This document shows, in pieces, positions 62,761 through 64,000 of a DNA stretch of 64,000 bases. The stretch comes from Clostridia bacterium. GTDB lineage: Bacteria; Bacillota; Clostridia; TANB77; CAG-465. Both the position numbers and the translations under genes were made by a program. The notes beneath the pieces were generated by a model. The model was not told where the DNA came from, did not search any database, and saw nothing but the letters and a program-made list of their open reading frames with translations. The DNA is taken from positions 49,768 through 113,767 of the forward strand of contig CAAHEI010000094.1 of assembly GCA_900772475.1 (NCBI GenBank). The letters are read 5' to 3'. Each line of letters starts with the position of its first letter. The first letter of the stretch is position 1.

Positions 62761-62847
62761 TTTTCAATTTATGGAAAATCCCATACCCTCAAAATTAGAA
62801 AGAAAATTTTAAAAAATAAGAACTAGAAATATAAAAATTAAATGTTT

Positions 62848-63657
62848 TTAATATCTTTTATAATATGTTATAGATTCCAAACTACCACAAGTTTTTATAT
62901 TTTTAATATATGTGTTATTATAATAAAAATATTCTCCTAATACTGTCCCGCAAGTTTCTTGTGATAAAAGTTCAATAATAGCAAATTTACCTTCTGAAAA
63001 ATAGTCTATTAATGCTCCTTTAGCAGAAGAACATCTTTCTTTTGCATCCAATGCTATTTTCTTTATATCTTCATAACTTGGATCTTTTTTCGATATCTCA
63101 ATACCATTAGTATATTTAACATTATAGTATAGTTTTTCAGTGGAAAACCCTTTTCTATTAAATAAATTCTTTTGTAATGTTATTGTCACAGGTTTGTTAT
63201 TTATTATAGCAATATAGGTATCATCAGATTGTATAATGCCACCTTGATAATTATATTTCAACAAATAATTGCAATTATTTATCACATATAATTCATACAT
63301 ATAAGGAATTACAAAAATAATAATAGGAATTATAATTAAAAAAATATATTTTCTGATGTTTAAATTATTATAATCAGTATTATTAGATTTTTTAATTTTC
63401 CTTTTTATACAACAAATGCTTATTACGTGAATTATAAATGTTATTACAGAAATTGAAAATAAAAATATTACATTCCATCCTGTATCTACTATTTCACTCT
63501 TATATAAATAAAAACTTATAAAATTAAACATCATATATATAATTATGATTTTTTTTATTTCATTTAAATTTCCCTTTTTAATAAAAATTCTTATCATAAA
63601 AATTATCGACATTATTAATAATACTAAAACATAAAAATATATTGCACTTTTCAACAT
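62848..63657 (-). CDS. Four-span membrane protein with extracellular domain
   Basis: A 269-residue protein. Four hydrophobic segments occupy residues 1-125 (AIYFYVLVLLIMSIIFMIRI; NVIFLFSISVITFIIHVISI), and the last 140 residues form a soluble, probably outside domain with several cysteines (CNYLLKYNYQGGIIQSDDTY, ETCGTVLGEYFYY). Ribosome site AGAGGAAGGTAGTT. It runs against the element's other genes and lies between the two copies of the right end. No family recognised. Confidence 0.65.
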   Translation of the reverse strand: MLKSAIYFYVLVLLIMSIIFMIRIFIKKGNLNEIKKIIIIYMMFNFISFYLYKSEIVDTGWNVIFLFSISVITFIIHVISICCIKRKIKKSNNTDYNNLNIRKYIFLIIIPIIIFVIPYMYELYVINNCNYLLKYNYQGGIIQSDDTYIAIINNKPVTITLQKNLFNRKGFSTEKLYYNVKYTNGIEISKKDPSYEDIKKIALDAKERCSSAKGALIDYFSEGKFAIIELLSQETCGTVLGEYFYYNNTYIKNIKTCGSLESITYYKRY

Positions 63658-63790
63658 AACTACCTTCCTCTTTTCATATATAACATTAAAATGGGTTACT
63701 TACATTATCATATTAGTTATATCATATGAGTTTAAAAAGTTCCATACTCCCATTGAAATTTAATAACAATTCATATATAATATTTATAGA

Positions 63791-63829
63791 AAGAGAACAA
63801 CGTTCGTAACTTGTATGTGATTCGCTCCA
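63791..63829 (+). pseudogene. Decayed tRNA-Thr remnant
   Basis: AGAGAACAACG, TTCGTAACTTGTATG, then GATTC and GCTCCA: it follows the order of the intact tRNA-Thr from its D arm to the 3' end, with the variable loop, most of the T arm and the 3' acceptor strand shortened. It joins directly to the duplicated terminator. Confidence 0.7.
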
Positions 63830-63881
63830 TTTGAAATCAACTTACGGACTTAAAAGTTCGTGAGTTCTTATTTTATATAAA
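63824..63881 (+). repeat. Second copy of tRNA end and terminator
   Basis: Bases 63824-63866 are identical to 59895-59937 over 43 bp and continue as a close match to TTTATATAAA (63872-63881 against 59944-59953). The copy carries the tRNA-Thr terminator. Confidence 0.85.
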
Positions 63882-63894
63882 ACTAACTAAAAAT

Positions 63895-63994
63895 GAGGAA
63901 AAAATTATCAAAATAATTTAATCCTCTTTTTATATTTTTCTTAATTTTGGGGTAATATTCTTGTCTAGCCAGCACTGAATTTATACTCCCGCAC
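63895..63994 (+). repeat. Right-end repeat of the element, second copy
   Basis: A close copy of 62661-62760 with the same hairpin, TCTAGCCAGCACTGA and ACTCCCGCAC. It follows the copied tRNA end after only about 30 bases, as if everything between the left and right ends had been deleted. The window ends at 64000. Confidence 0.8.
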
Positions 63995-64000
63995 AAATTC

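Larger units (their letters stand above)
59895..63866. mobile_element. Serine-recombinase element at the tRNA-Thr 3' end
   Basis: A 43-bp direct repeat (59895-59937 and 63824-63866) flanks a small gene, a large serine recombinase, a TnpV-type gene and a membrane protein. The repeat covers the last six bases of tRNA-Thr and its terminator. Recombinase plus TnpV is the combination of Tn4451-like elements. Whether the right border is at 62760 or 63866 is unclear, since the element's right end also recurs (62661-62760 and 63895-63994). Confidence 0.6.

Overview
The window comes from a low-GC Gram-positive, endospore-forming member of the Clostridia. DNA is AT-rich, most genes have AGGAGG-type ribosome sites, and sporulation genes are scattered through it: gpr, spoIIP, spoVAC-AD-AE, spoIIAA-AB, spoIIM and two CotF-like coat genes. 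The species cannot be named from the sequence.

Layout. Bases 1-10.7 kb are an accessory region: a tyrosine integrase cut by the window edge, a 2H phosphoesterase, a pyrophosphatase-glyoxalase fusion, a methyltransferase, a Nudix hydrolase, a macrodomain protein, an ADP-ribosylglycohydrolase, a SWIM zinc-finger protein and several broken or duplicated gene fragments. From 10.8 to 31 kb the DNA is mostly core chromosome on the minus strand: thioredoxin, rhodanese, a calcium-type P-type ATPase, gpr, holA, trmFO, topA, spoIIP, a DivIVA-like protein, mnmA and nifS. A methionyl-tRNA synthetase and two collapsed nucleotide-sugar genes lie between nifS and mnmA. The plus-strand spoVA cluster follows.

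From 32 to 59.7 kb there are two sortase/substrate pairs with NPxTG-type motifs, coat genes, mrnC, groESL under CIRCE, a Clp-N/AAA/M41 chimeric protease, veg, ctp, rpsU, rluB, rluD, hslO, spoIIAB-spoIIAA without sigF, a coiled-coil surface protein, decayed insertion-sequence ends, xerD, spoIIM, rnhA, tmcAL and the infA-rpmJ-rpsM-rpsK-rpsD-rpoA-rplQ operon. The last 4 kb hold tRNA-Thr(CGU) and a small serine-recombinase element (recombinase plus TnpV). The tRNA end and its terminator recur 3.9 kb downstream beside a decayed tRNA and a second, internally deleted copy of the element's ends.

How the genes work together. The core genes cover sporulation and spore resistance, tRNA modification (trmFO, mnmA with nifS, tmcAL), protein quality control (groESL, hslO, the Clp/FtsH-like chimera), envelope display (two sortase modules) and ribosome synthesis. 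Several accessory genes at the left handle ADP-ribose or cyclic phosphates and may form a loose functional set. The strongest candidates for something not commonly described are the soluble Clp-N/ClpA-type AAA/M41 protease, the NPKTG protein that lacks an anchor, and the re-used gene fragments at the left. All start sites, promoters and terminators were read by eye; no database search was run.
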